Assembly: GCA_002441345.1 (NCBI GenBank)
Contig: DJVU01000082.1
Span: 1-64,000, forward strand
Source: Bacteroidales bacterium UBA6248
GTDB lineage: Bacteria > Bacteroidota > Bacteroidia > Bacteroidales > Lentimicrobiaceae
Length of the DNA: 64,000 nucleotides
Reading direction: 5' to 3'
Below, piece by piece: positions 36,554 through 46,047 of this stretch. The first letter of the stretch is position 1. Every line of letters starts with the position of its first letter. Under the pieces are notes generated by a model, which worked only from the letters and a program-made list of their open reading frames with translations, was not told the origin of the DNA and ran no database searches. The translations under genes and the position numbers were made by a program.

Positions 36554-37786
36554 ATGCGATTTGAAGATTCAAATTTTGAACCGGTAATAAAGAAGAACCT
36601 GGCACTTGCCGGCTTTACAAGGCCTACCGACATACAGTTCAGAGCCATTCCTCCCATACTCAGGGGAGAGGATGTTATGGCCATTGCTCAGACAGGCACC
36701 GGTAAAACGGCGGCATTCGTTATTCCGGTGCTTAACCTGCTGATCAAAAACAGGGCAAAGGACCCGGGAATACGCTGTCTGGTCATGGTTCCAACGCGTG
36801 AGCTGGCCAGCCAGATAACATCCGTTTTTGCGGCCCTTGGAAAAGGAAGCGGTATACGAACCCTCTCGCTCTTCGGAGGGGTGGAACAGGATCCTCAGAT
36901 ACAATCGCTTAACCGGGGTGTGGATGTGCTGGTGGCTACCCCCGGCCGCATGTTCGATCTGGCCAGTCAGGGCCATCTTCATCTTGACCCGGTAAAAATC
37001 CTTGTGCTGGATGAAGCCGATCATATGCTCGATCTCGGTTTTATCAACGATATCCGCCAGCTGGTAACACGTCTTCCCGAACGCAGGCAAACACTCTTTT
37101 TTTCGGCAACCATTAATCCGGATATCAAAAAACTGGCATACTCCCTGGTTCGGAATGCCATTCGGATACAGATCTCACCAAAGGACCCGGTGTCAAAAAA
37201 CATCGATCACAGCGTAGCATTTATCGAAATGGACGATAAACGCTTTTTTCTTGAACGACTGATCAAGGAGAATGAAGAAAGTAAAATTCTGGTTTTTGTA
37301 AGAACACGCGTACGTGCCGAGCGGGTAGTTGCCGCACTGTCCAGGGTAAGCATCGGCAGCCATTTTCTGCATGGCGAAATGGATCAGCGGCAGCGCTTCG
37401 ATACCCTTGACCAGTTCCGGAAAGGAACTTTTAAAATTTTAGTTGCCACCGATGTAAGTGCCCGTGGCATCGATATTCCCGATGTGGATTTTGTGGTAAA
37501 CTACGATATTCCTGAAAAGGCAGAGAATTACGTGCATCGCGTGGGGCGTACCGGACGGGGCGTACGCAGGGGAACTGCCATCTCATTCTGCAGTGCATCC
37601 GAAAAGATCCTGCTCGAAGCCATTGAAGCGTTTACCCAGCAGGAAATACGGGTGATGAAGATCAATCGCGATGAATATGAAGCCATCGTGGATACCGCAA
37701 CCGAGGGTCCCGACGACTGGAAAAAGCTTATCCGGGATGCGGAACAAAATGAAATTAAGTTTAAAAAAGGGCGGAAAAGAAAATAG
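36554..37786 (+). CDS. DEAD-box RNA helicase (RhlE-like)
   Basis: A 410-residue protein with the complete DEAD-box set: Q motif P-T-D-I-Q, motif I A-Q-T-G-T-G-K-T (45-52), P-T-R-E-L-A, motif II D-E-A-D (153-156), motif III S-A-T, and motif VI H-R-V-G-R-T-G-R. The C-terminal tail is short and basic (F-K-K-G-R-K-R-K) and could bind RNA. RhlE-type helicases act in ribosome maturation and RNA decay, often at low temperature. It lies 67 bases after the omega-amidase gene; the promoter of mfd follows it, so the mfd transcript is at least partly separate. Confidence 0.93.
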   Translation: MRFEDSNFEPVIKKNLALAGFTRPTDIQFRAIPPILRGEDVMAIAQTGTGKTAAFVIPVLNLLIKNRAKDPGIRCLVMVPTRELASQITSVFAALGKGSGIRTLSLFGGVEQDPQIQSLNRGVDVLVATPGRMFDLASQGHLHLDPVKILVLDEADHMLDLGFINDIRQLVTRLPERRQTLFFSATINPDIKKLAYSLVRNAIRIQISPKDPVSKNIDHSVAFIEMDDKRFFLERLIKENEESKILVFVRTRVRAERVVAALSRVSIGSHFLHGEMDQRQRFDTLDQFRKGTFKILVATDVSARGIDIPDVDFVVNYDIPEKAENYVHRVGRTGRGVRRGTAISFCSASEKILLEAIEAFTQQEIRVMKINRDEYEAIVDTATEGPDDWKKLIRDAEQNEIKFKKGRKRK

Positions 37787-37822
37787 CAGGAGCGGCAGGT
37801 TCGCATCCGGCCGCTTTCAGGA

Positions 37823-37850
37823 TTGTTTTTTTACAAATTACTTACCTTTG
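37823..37850 (+). promoter_or_regulatory. Promoter of mfd
   Basis: TTG at 37823-37825, 17 bases, then TACCTTTG at 37843-37850: full Bacteroidota -33/-7 pair. The predicted start near 37855 gives a short leader to the GTG at 37873. Confidence 0.58.
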
Positions 37851-37872
37851 CAGCGTTTTTTAAAGGCGAGCA

Positions 37873-40800
37873 GTGAAAGCTTCCCAACTGATTGAATTAT
37901 ACCGCAAGAGCGATGCTGTTGCGGCACTTGTTGATTTATGCCGTTCGAAAGAGCCATTCCGGCTCAGCCTTGGCGGGATGACAGGATCGTCGACAGCTGT
38001 AGCTGCAGCTGCCGTGTTTGCAGCTGCCGGGCCTCTGCACCTCTTTATCCTTCCCGACAAGGAAGAGGCGGCCTATTTCTTTAACGACCTTGAAAATCTG
38101 CTTGGCGAACAGGAAACCCCCTTCCACCGGAAAAAAGTCCTCTTCTTCCCGACAACCTACCGCCGGCCATACGAAATCGAGAAAACCGATAACATCAACG
38201 TGCTTTCGCGTACCGAAGTGATGAAGCGCATCGGTACCCGCGAAGGTGGCAGTCTGGTAGTGACCTATCCCGAAGCCCTGGCAGAGAAAGTAGTAAGCAA
38301 AGCCTTTCTGAAAAAGAATACCCTTAAGCTCGGACTCGGGGAAAGCCTGTCGATCGATTTTGTGATCGATCTGCTGGCAGAATATAACTTCGAACGCGTC
38401 GATTTTGTGGTGGAACCCGGTCAGTATTCCCTGCGCGGAGGTATCATCGACGTATTTTCATTTACCAACGACAGGCCTTACCGGATTGAATTTTTCGGCG
38501 ATGAAGTGGAATCCATCCGCACGTTCGACCCGGGTAATCAGTTGTCAATCGACAAACTCGATCATATTACCATCACGCCGAATATTCAGGACCGCAACCT
38601 GGTTGAAAAAAGGGAGTCTTTTTTATCCTATGCAGGAAGAAATGCCGTTATCTGGGTGCGCGATCTGGCCTTCGCCATCGACCGGATTGAAAAAGAGTTT
38701 TCTAAGGCTGAAGAGGCTTTTGCCGAACTGTCGAAGGAAATAAAGCACATTGAACCCGCAGAGCTTTTTACAACTGCCGCCGGTTTCCGTTCCGATATCC
38801 TCGATCATGCTCTTATCGAATTCGGATCGCATTTTATGTTAAAGGACGGACAAACCCTGGATTTCAGGATGCAACCACAGCCATCCTTCAACAAGAACTT
38901 CGACCTGCTGCTGAAAAATATGGATGAAAACAGCCGGAAGGGTATCACCAACCTGATACTGGCCGATAATCCCAAACAGATCGAGCGCATACAAACCATT
39001 TTCAGCGACCTGCAGGCAAACCGGGGGATTCAGGATACGGGGCTGAACTATGAAATGCTCGAACTGTCGCTGCACGAAGGCTTTATTGATACCGGCAACC
39101 ACATCGCCTGTTATACCGATCACCAGATATTTGAGCGTTACCACAAGTATCGCATTCGCGATGGTTTTTCCGGTCGCCAGGCCATCACCCTGAAAGAGAT
39201 CTACGACCTGCAGCCCGGCGATTTTGTTACCCATATCGATCACGGCATCGGCCGCTTCGACGGACTGGAGAAAATTGAAAACAACGGAAGGCAGCAGGAA
39301 GCCATCCGCCTTATCTATCAGAACAACGATATCCTGTATGTAAGCATACATTCGCTTCACCGCATCTCCAAATACGTTGGCAAGGAAGGAACAGCCCCCT
39401 CACTCAACAAGCTTGGCTCCAATGCCTGGAACAAGCTGAAGAGCAAGACCAAACAGCGCGTTAAAGACATTGCACGGGATCTTATAAAGCTTTATGCTGA
39501 ACGCAAGGCCTCCGAAGGTTTTATCTATAGTCCCGATACCTATCTTCAGCACGAGCTGGAGGCATCGTTTATCTACGAAGATACGCCCGATCAGATAAAG
39601 TCAACCGCTGACGTAAAGCGGGATATGGAGAAGAGCTTTCCCATGGACCGGCTGGTGTGCGGGGATGTGGGGTTTGGCAAGACAGAAATTGCGATCCGGG
39701 CGGCATTCAAGGCGGTGAACGACAGCAAACAGGTTGCGGTTCTGGTGCCGACCACCATCCTTGCTCTTCAGCACTTCCGCACATTCAGCGACCGCCTTGG
39801 CGAATTCCCCTGCAGGGTCGACTACATCAACCGCTTTAAAAGTACCAGAGAGCAGAATAAAACACTTAAAGAGCTTGAAGAAGGTAAAATCGATATTCTG
39901 ATAGGCACCCACCGTCTGGTGAGTAAGGATGTTAAGTTTAAGGATCTGGGCCTGATGATCATAGATGAGGAGCAGAAGTTTGGCGTAGCTACCAAGGAAA
40001 AGCTGAAAAAGATGAAGGTAAACGTGGACACCCTGACCCTAACAGCCACTCCCATACCGCGCACCCTGCAGTTCTCGCTTATGGGGGCTCGCGACCTGAG
40101 CGTGATCAACACCCCTCCACCTAACCGATATCCCGTTCAGACAGAGTTGCATGCATTTAACGAGGAGATCATTCGCGATGCCATACATTTCGAGATTTCA
40201 AGGGGCGGACAGGTGTTTTTTGTGCACAACAGAGTGAATAATATCCTGGAAGTGGCAGGAATGATTCAGCGGCTGGTGCCGGATGTAAAAATCGCAATCG
40301 GTCACGGTCAGATGGAAGGCCATAAGCTGGAAAAAGTTATGCTCGATTTCGTTGAGGGGTACTACGATGTGCTTATTGCAACCACCATCATAGAGTCCGG
40401 ACTCGACATCCCCAACGTAAATACCATCATCATCAACGAAGCGCAGAATTACGGACTCAGCGACCTGCACCAGTTGCGCGGAAGAGTGGGCCGAACGAAC
40501 AAAAAGGCTTTCTGCTATCTGCTTGCACCACCTCTTTCGGTTCTTACCGACGAAGCCAGAAAGCGTCTGAAAGCGATAGAAGAATATTCCGATCTGGGCA
40601 GCGGTTTTAACATCGCCATGCGCGACCTCGACATTCGCGGAGCAGGAAACATACTCGGAGCAGAACAAAGCGGGTTTATTTCGGAAATCGGATTCGAGAT
40701 GTATCAGCGCATACTCGATGAAGCGATCATGGAGCTTAAAGAGTCTGATTTTAAAGGCTTGTACGATGAAAAACAGGAAGAGGTTAAGGAATTTGTTAAA

Positions 40801-41277
40801 GAGTGCCTGATCGAAACCGATCTCGAAATTATGCTGCCCGACAGCTACGTTACCAATATCACCGAGCGCCTCAGCCTCTATAAGGAGCTCGACGGCATTG
40901 AAGCCGAGGAAGATCTGCTGGCGTTTCAGGAAAAACTGATCGACCGATTCGGTCCGGTTCCCAAACAAACCCAGGAGCTTATCAATACCATCCGTTTACG
41001 TCGCATGGCACGCAAACTCGGATTCGAGAAAATCAGCTTACGCAACAACCTTTTGACGGCAACGTTTGTCACCAACAGGGAATCGCCCTTTTATCAGAGC
41101 CTCATTTTCTCGGTGGTGCTGCAGTTTATTCAGATGAATTATACCACCTGCCGGATGAAGGAGATGAACGACCGGTTAAGCCTTACGTTCAAGGGGGTGG
41201 ATTCGGTTACTAAGGCCATTCTTGCCCTGGAACCTCTCGGGGAGATGGTGGAAAACAGCCGTTCCTCCGTTATATAA
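37873..41277 (+). CDS. mfd: Transcription-repair coupling factor Mfd
   Basis: A 1,134-residue protein, close to the usual Mfd length of about 1,150. It has the N-terminal UvrB-homology region (with F-F-G-D-E-V-E-S-I-R), an RNA-polymerase-interacting domain (G-D-F-V-T-H-I-D-H-G-I-G-R-F), the translocase motor with Walker A G-D-V-G-F-G-K-T near residue 597, D-E-E-Q near 697, T-A-T-P-I-P-R-T-L and the C-terminal TRCF domain. It removes RNA polymerase stalled at lesions and recruits UvrA. The start is a GTG (MKASQLIELYRKSD); the predicted promoter ends just before it, which supports this start. The gene ends at a bidirectional terminator. Confidence 0.97.
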   Translation: MKASQLIELYRKSDAVAALVDLCRSKEPFRLSLGGMTGSSTAVAAAAVFAAAGPLHLFILPDKEEAAYFFNDLENLLGEQETPFHRKKVLFFPTTYRRPYEIEKTDNINVLSRTEVMKRIGTREGGSLVVTYPEALAEKVVSKAFLKKNTLKLGLGESLSIDFVIDLLAEYNFERVDFVVEPGQYSLRGGIIDVFSFTNDRPYRIEFFGDEVESIRTFDPGNQLSIDKLDHITITPNIQDRNLVEKRESFLSYAGRNAVIWVRDLAFAIDRIEKEFSKAEEAFAELSKEIKHIEPAELFTTAAGFRSDILDHALIEFGSHFMLKDGQTLDFRMQPQPSFNKNFDLLLKNMDENSRKGITNLILADNPKQIERIQTIFSDLQANRGIQDTGLNYEMLELSLHEGFIDTGNHIACYTDHQIFERYHKYRIRDGFSGRQAITLKEIYDLQPGDFVTHIDHGIGRFDGLEKIENNGRQQEAIRLIYQNNDILYVSIHSLHRISKYVGKEGTAPSLNKLGSNAWNKLKSKTKQRVKDIARDLIKLYAERKASEGFIYSPDTYLQHELEASFIYEDTPDQIKSTADVKRDMEKSFPMDRLVCGDVGFGKTEIAIRAAFKAVNDSKQVAVLVPTTILALQHFRTFSDRLGEFPCRVDYINRFKSTREQNKTLKELEEGKIDILIGTHRLVSKDVKFKDLGLMIIDEEQKFGVATKEKLKKMKVNVDTLTLTATPIPRTLQFSLMGARDLSVINTPPPNRYPVQTELHAFNEEIIRDAIHFEISRGGQVFFVHNRVNNILEVAGMIQRLVPDVKIAIGHGQMEGHKLEKVMLDFVEGYYDVLIATTIIESGLDIPNVNTIIINEAQNYGLSDLHQLRGRVGRTNKKAFCYLLAPPLSVLTDEARKRLKAIEEYSDLGSGFNIAMRDLDIRGAGNILGAEQSGFISEIGFEMYQRILDEAIMELKESDFKGLYDEKQEEVKEFVKECLIETDLEIMLPDSYVTNITERLSLYKELDGIEAEEDLLAFQEKLIDRFGPVPKQTQELINTIRLRRMARKLGFEKISLRNNLLTATFVTNRESPFYQSLIFSVVLQFIQMNYTTCRMKEMNDRLSLTFKGVDSVTKAILALEPLGEMVENSRSSVI

Positions 41278-41279
41278 AA

Positions 41280-41309
41280 AAATAAGCTGCCATTGCTGGC
41301 AGCTTATTT
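41280..41309. terminator. Bidirectional Rho-independent terminator
   Basis: A 12-bp stem (AAATAAGCTGCC / GGCAGCTTATTT) with a 6-base loop, T run on the plus side and A run on the minus side. It sits between the convergent mfd and lipoprotein genes and can end both. Confidence 0.9.
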
Positions 41310-41330
41310 TTACTGATTTCTGACCTGGAA

Positions 41331-43040
41331 TTAATCGTTGGCTACTTTCACTTTCCTGATCTCCCAGGTTGCCGATTCACTGTCGGAACAAAGGTATTTA
41401 AAGGCAATCCTTACGTTTTGCTGTCCGAGGTAAGCTGCAGGTACTGCTGCTTTTCCGGCATTAACAAATACCCAGCTATTTCCTGCCGGATACACGGGAA
41501 TGGTTACCTGTTCCCAGGTTGCGGTTGATGGTGCCTCGCCGTTGTAGTTTGTTGATATCCAAAGAGTATGGTTCGATTGCAGGTTAGCCATCTCTCCTTT
41601 GTTGATGGTGTGGTCGAAGGTGATGTAGGCTGCTGTGGCCGCGGTAAGATCCATAGCGGGAGAGATCAGCCAGTCTTCATTCTGATGACTTGAACCATCC
41701 TGGTATCCCGACATCTTCATGTATTTGTAGGAGGCGTCGTGCGACCATTGCTGGGTTCCCAGTACATTATAAGCGGTAAAGTTACCGATTCCGGTTTCAA
41801 AAGGTTCGTTCAGGTAAACGGTTCCCGGAGGAGGTGTTACACCGCCTTCAAGTTCAAAGTCGCCATCCTGACCCGGACAGTCGCGCAGGCCGGCCATTCC
41901 GAAATAGGTACGCAGGGTTCCAAGAACGTTCAGTTCTTTCTTCAGGTTATCCGGATTATCGAGCAGGTTCACGGCTGCACGCAGCGGGCTGCCCGAAGGA
42001 AGGTTCACGATGATGCAGTTGTTATAATCGGTTTCATCCTTGCTTGCTGCAAGTACTACGTTGGTAGCAGAGCTGAACGGAGCGGCAAAGTCGAAGTCGG
42101 CTGCAGAAGTAACGCTGGTTACACCCGATTTTACCGATCCGATGATAAATCCTTTAACCCATCCTGAAATGCTCTGGCCCTGAAGATTACGTGCCTTGGG
42201 AACATCGTACGGATCGTCTTTGGTGCCGGTACCGCCGCCGGGAGGCGGGGGAGGAGGCCCTGCACCGCCAAAGTCACTGAGGTCGTTGATGTCGCGCAGC
42301 GTCAGCTGCCAGGTTGATCCGAATACACTTAAGATGCCGGTTACGGTTCCGTATCCGGCAGGGATGGTATCACCCGAAAAGTTGGAATATTTACTGGTAC
42401 GAACAACAATCTCGTTGCCCGATGCATCCATAAGGGTGCGGTTGGTATTGTCGACCGTTTGAGGAGCAAAAACTTCTCCGATGGCTTCGAAACGAACATT
42501 TTTAAAGGCTACCAGGGTGCTAACCCTGCTTTTTACAAGCTGATTCAGAGCGATGGTATCGGCCACGGGTTTGGCGCCGGGCAGACTGTCGCGGAAAAGG
42601 TGGGCACTGATAAAGGTTTCAGGAAGCCTTCCGATGGATCCGTTATAGATGTATCCCAGCTGAATGAGCTGGTTGTAGTCGCCTATGTATATGCCCTTGC
42701 ATTTCACAAAAACGCGCTGGCCAAGTTTATACTCGTTGTATAGCGAAGTTTTGTCGAGAGAAAGTTCTATGCCCGCCGTTTCGTCCTGAATGACCATCTT
42801 TTTGTAAAGATTGCCACTTTCGTCGTTAGCAACCACAATACCACTGATGATGATGTCGTCTTCTATCATCCGGAGTGAAGTGTACGATGCCTTTAAATCG
42901 GCAATGGTGGTATTGGCTTCAAAATCAACGGTAGGAATTGTGATGGGTGGTTCTTCAAAGTCGCCATCCACACAGGACGTAAACGTGGCGGATGTAAGGA
43001 TCAGGAAAAGTCCTGCTAAAAGATGCCAGAATTTTTTCAT
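41331..43040 (-). CDS. DUF5689-type OB-fold lipoprotein, partner of TonB receptor
   Basis: A 569-residue lipoprotein: signal peptide with lipobox-like F-T-S-C at residue 23 (S-A-T-F-T-S-C-V-D-G). Residues about 40-260 match the DUF5689 type (I-I-I-S-G-I-V-V-A-N-D-E-S-G-N-L-Y-K), a proposed OB-fold. A Gly/Pro-rich linker (about 264-275) leads to a second OB-like domain of the DUF6359 type (G-T-K-D-D-P-Y-D-V followed by G-W-V-K-G-F-I-I-G) at about 276-400. The C-terminal domain (about 410-569) resembles a choice-of-anchor J or cleaved-adhesin jelly roll (E-D-W-L-I-S-P). It lies 29 bases after the TonB receptor gene, so they are co-transcribed. It probably acts as the surface substrate-binding lipoprotein of that receptor. 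It lacks the helical TPR fold of SusD. Domain names are from memory and should be confirmed. Confidence 0.78.
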   Translation of the reverse strand: MKKFWHLLAGLFLILTSATFTSCVDGDFEEPPITIPTVDFEANTTIADLKASYTSLRMIEDDIIISGIVVANDESGNLYKKMVIQDETAGIELSLDKTSLYNEYKLGQRVFVKCKGIYIGDYNQLIQLGYIYNGSIGRLPETFISAHLFRDSLPGAKPVADTIALNQLVKSRVSTLVAFKNVRFEAIGEVFAPQTVDNTNRTLMDASGNEIVVRTSKYSNFSGDTIPAGYGTVTGILSVFGSTWQLTLRDINDLSDFGGAGPPPPPPGGGTGTKDDPYDVPKARNLQGQSISGWVKGFIIGSVKSGVTSVTSAADFDFAAPFSSATNVVLAASKDETDYNNCIIVNLPSGSPLRAAVNLLDNPDNLKKELNVLGTLRTYFGMAGLRDCPGQDGDFELEGGVTPPPGTVYLNEPFETGIGNFTAYNVLGTQQWSHDASYKYMKMSGYQDGSSHQNEDWLISPAMDLTAATAAYITFDHTINKGEMANLQSNHTLWISTNYNGEAPSTATWEQVTIPVYPAGNSWVFVNAGKAAVPAAYLGQQNVRIAFKYLCSDSESATWEIRKVKVAND

Positions 43041-43069
43041 ATGAGTTTACTTTTTTTGTCGGTTGGTGA

Positions 43070-45793
43070 TTAAAAACGGAATCCAATGTTCAGGAAGAAT
43101 GTCCTGCCATAATAATGATAATACTTAGGCGGGAATTTGCCTACGTTCTTTTCAGCGAAGTCAAAGCGCAGCTGCTCATAGCCCCCGGTTGTAATGTCCT
43201 GGTTGTCGAGTATATTACTTATGCTGAAGTTCAGGTTCAGATAGTATTTGTAGCGGAGCCTGATCGATTTACCGACGGAAGCGTCCAGCGTCATTCCACC
43301 CTGAAGCTTTTCCTGACGGGTGATCACTCCGATAAGCGGATCGCCTTCCCCCAGGCCTGCAATTGCATATGCCGTTCTGCGCTCAGGGTTGAAATCAAGG
43401 TAAATGTTGTCGAAATAGTTCACATGAACATCGGCAAACAGATACCTGGGTCCGGCATATTTTAGTCCGAAAGAAAGTGCTGTTTGCGGCGTTCCCGGGA
43501 TATAGAAGTTCTTGTTGTAGATTGTCCGGTTGATGTCAGGTAACGTACCGTTTTCAACGGTAATGGTTGCCATGGAACGGTTGGTATACCGGTAATTTCC
43601 GATGTTGGCAGCTGTAACTGCAGAAAGTTGTGAGATTAATTTTACTTCGGCTCCGATTTCGACTCCCTGATGTACTTTTTCGATGTTGTACATGGCCATG
43701 TTTACAAACGTCCGGATGGAATCGTGGTAATAGCTGTTGATTTCGCTGGCATTTTTAAACAGGGTGTGATACAGCGTAATACGGGCTTTAACCTGCGGAG
43801 CGCGAAGATGATAGGTGAATTCTCCGCTGGAGATGTTTTCCGATTTCAGATCGGGAATCACCTCGTCGCGTACCCTGGCCGAAAGGTAAGAGTTACGGAT
43901 AAACGGTGCACGCGTCATGGTTGTAATATTGGCTTCAACAAAATGACGACCGGTGATTTTATAGGTCGCTCCGGCTTTTACGGCATAATCGGTAAAGTTG
44001 TGCTTTGTTCCGTCGCCGAGGGAGTTTTCAGGATAGCGCCCGTTGCGCATAAGTCCTTCTCTCCAGAATGTGGTGGAGCTGAGCTTTACACCGCCGTAAT
44101 AGTCGAATTTGCGTCCCGATACGCTTACCACTGTCCAGATGTTGCCACTGTTCTGGTGCAGTTTGTAACCGTAACCAAATTTATCGCCTTCTGTAACAAC
44201 GCGGTTGGGGTTGTCGAGGTCGTTCTGGGCGATGGTGTCGTCCCATGAAAAATCTCTTTCGGCAAACTGGTCAATGTCAACCCAGTATTCGCCGCCCAGC
44301 ATATCGTGGATGGTTTTGTAGAAATAGCCCGTATTCGAAGTATATTCAATTCCGCCGTCAATTCTTACCCTTTCGGTGAGCTCATGGTTGATGAAAGAAG
44401 TAAGGCTCAGCTGCTGCTGATCGTTGTGCCTGTTTTCGATGATGTATCGTGCCTGTTTTCCTTCAAGGTTTGCCAGGTAGTTGGTCTGGTACAGCTTATC
44501 CCAGTTCACCTGTCTGTAGTTAACGTCGTTGCGGAAACGGTCGGCATAGGCTTCAGCAATTGCCGGGTCGGTAGCGTTGGCGCCGGTTGAAGGGTAATAG
44601 CTGGGCAGGTAGCGGTAGTAGTCTGGTCTGGGGTCGGAAGAGTTATACCAGTTAAGGGCGGTAGTTCCGGTTTCTCCGAACAGCAGGGAAGCTGCATTGG
44701 TGATCTGGGTTTTGCCGGAGAGCTTCCAGTAATGGTTAAGAATCACAACCGGCTGGTTCATGATTCGTTCGCGGGCATTGCGCACCTCCCCGTTCTGGTA
44801 TCCCCAGTTGGGATTGTAGTAGTTGGTGCCTGCAAGATCGTAAACCTCCCTTGTGGATCCGCCCTGCATTCCGCGGCGTACCGGTGAAGCAAAGGCCGAT
44901 ACGGCCAGACTGTGGTTATCGTTCAGTTTGCGTTCGGCGCCCATAAACCATGCCCATCCGTCGTAATAGGTACCTTCAACGTAACCGCCCTGTCCCCAGC
45001 GTCTTGAACCGCTTACGGTAAAAGCCCAGTTGTTGTCCATCATCCCGGTGGAATGGGTGAACATCAGACGGTTGGTGTAGGTGCGGTTGGTAAGGCTGTA
45101 GGTAAGCTTGGTCTGAGCCCTGTGCTGCGATGCCCGTGTAATGATGTTGGTAACCCCGCCAAGGTTTCCGAATGAGAACGCTGAAGGTGCGATTCCGTTT
45201 ACGGCAACTTTGTTCCGGGTGGCATCGTTAAGTCCGCCCCAGATTGCCCATGTGGTGCGGCCGGTTTCAACGTCGCTGATGGGTGTGTTGCCTATGTAGG
45301 TTGTCCCCAGCTCGTTGTCGTAACCACGCATCCTGAAATAGGCCGGTCCGAAGGTATAGGATGCCGTGTTCACAAATACATCGTTCGATGCACTCAGCAA
45401 ACCGGAGATGTTCTGCCCCTTGGAGTCGTCGTCTGAGTCGGACGATGAGATGCTGATCTCGGAAAGCCCGCCGCCCATTATGTCGGCAACATACGAGGGT
45501 GTCATCTTTATAGTGCCGAGATTGGTTTCTTCCGTAACGGTAATAAGCTTGATAATGCTCTCGTATCCGGAAATCGAAAACTCTGCGGCTGCATCCCCTG
45601 TGCTGACACCCGAAAAACTGAATATGCCTTCAGCATCGGTGAAAGTCTGTTGCGTGCCGATTTTAACCGTAACGGTGGGCAACAACCGCCCGCTTTCGGC
45701 ATCGGTAACCCTGCCGGTAACAAGCCCCGTTTGGGCAAACAAACCCGCAAACGGAACAAGAACCAGCACCAGGATCATTAGTTTTTTGTTCAT
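43070..45793 (-). CDS. TonB-dependent outer-membrane receptor with carboxypeptidase-regulatory-like N-terminal domain
   Basis: A 907-residue protein with signal peptide (1-20). Residues about 22-105 form the regulatory-like beta-sandwich (G-R-V-T-D-A-E-S-G-R-L-L-P). A Ser/Asp-rich segment (S-S-S-D-S-D-D-D-S, about 116-124) precedes N-I-S-G-L-L-S-A-S-N-D-V-F and the plug (F-R-M-R-G-Y-D-N-E), then a 22-strand barrel ending in the terminal Phe of outer-membrane proteins (N-I-G-F-R-F). It is not a SusC of the polysaccharide type: its partner is a DUF5689 lipoprotein. The divergent neighbour is a secreted endonuclease/phosphatase, so substrates could be nucleic acid or phosphate esters, but this is inference. 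The start is followed by a promoter region shared with that nuclease gene. Confidence 0.9.
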   Translation of the reverse strand: MNKKLMILVLVLVPFAGLFAQTGLVTGRVTDAESGRLLPTVTVKIGTQQTFTDAEGIFSFSGVSTGDAAAEFSISGYESIIKLITVTEETNLGTIKMTPSYVADIMGGGLSEISISSSDSDDDSKGQNISGLLSASNDVFVNTASYTFGPAYFRMRGYDNELGTTYIGNTPISDVETGRTTWAIWGGLNDATRNKVAVNGIAPSAFSFGNLGGVTNIITRASQHRAQTKLTYSLTNRTYTNRLMFTHSTGMMDNNWAFTVSGSRRWGQGGYVEGTYYDGWAWFMGAERKLNDNHSLAVSAFASPVRRGMQGGSTREVYDLAGTNYYNPNWGYQNGEVRNARERIMNQPVVILNHYWKLSGKTQITNAASLLFGETGTTALNWYNSSDPRPDYYRYLPSYYPSTGANATDPAIAEAYADRFRNDVNYRQVNWDKLYQTNYLANLEGKQARYIIENRHNDQQQLSLTSFINHELTERVRIDGGIEYTSNTGYFYKTIHDMLGGEYWVDIDQFAERDFSWDDTIAQNDLDNPNRVVTEGDKFGYGYKLHQNSGNIWTVVSVSGRKFDYYGGVKLSSTTFWREGLMRNGRYPENSLGDGTKHNFTDYAVKAGATYKITGRHFVEANITTMTRAPFIRNSYLSARVRDEVIPDLKSENISSGEFTYHLRAPQVKARITLYHTLFKNASEINSYYHDSIRTFVNMAMYNIEKVHQGVEIGAEVKLISQLSAVTAANIGNYRYTNRSMATITVENGTLPDINRTIYNKNFYIPGTPQTALSFGLKYAGPRYLFADVHVNYFDNIYLDFNPERRTAYAIAGLGEGDPLIGVITRQEKLQGGMTLDASVGKSIRLRYKYYLNLNFSISNILDNQDITTGGYEQLRFDFAEKNVGKFPPKYYHYYGRTFFLNIGFRF

Positions 45794-45891
45794 ATGGATT
45801 GTATTACGGTAGTAATGGATATTGCCTTTCTACGAAGGATCTTAATCCTGAATATATTTTGTGCAAAGGAACGGAATTTTTGCATTATTTG

Positions 45892-45924
45892 ATTATTAAA
45901 CTTATGTTTAAGCAGTTTAATAAT
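45892..45924. promoter_or_regulatory. AT-rich inverted repeat in divergent TBDR/nuclease promoter region
   Basis: ATTATTAAAC at 45892-45901 pairs with GTTTAATAAT at 45915-45924 across 13 bases. It lies between the divergent receptor and nuclease genes, where a shared operator could control both. No regulator gene is in the immediate neighbourhood, and AT-rich repeats occur by chance. Confidence 0.35.
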
Positions 45925-45992
45925 TATTCACCTCCGGGAGAATATTCTGAATAAGACATAGCCGTAGCAAATACCCCTGAATTTCCGAATTC

Positions 45993-46024
45993 TTGCTCTG
46001 CTGACCGGAATATCAATATCTTTG
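45993..46024 (+). promoter_or_regulatory. Promoter of secreted endonuclease/phosphatase gene
   Basis: TTG at 45993-45995, 21 bases, then TATCTTTG at 46017-46024, with the ATG at 46048. Both elements fit the Bacteroidota -33/-7 pair. Confidence 0.58.
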
Positions 46025-46047
46025 CATCTGAATTAACACATCCGGAA

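Noticed and set aside
35704..36684. Minus-strand frame of 326 codons opposite the omega-amidase gene
   Set aside because: The plus strand holds the Glu-Lys-Cys triad and a proper start. The minus frame also extends into the helicase gene without family signals.
40198..40968. Minus-strand frame of 256 codons inside mfd
   Set aside because: It is antisense to the conserved TRCF translocase region.
41331..45793. Interpretation of the receptor and lipoprotein pair as SusC/SusD
   Set aside because: The lipoprotein lacks the TPR-helical SusD fold and has OB-like beta domains, and no glycoside hydrolase is in the unit.
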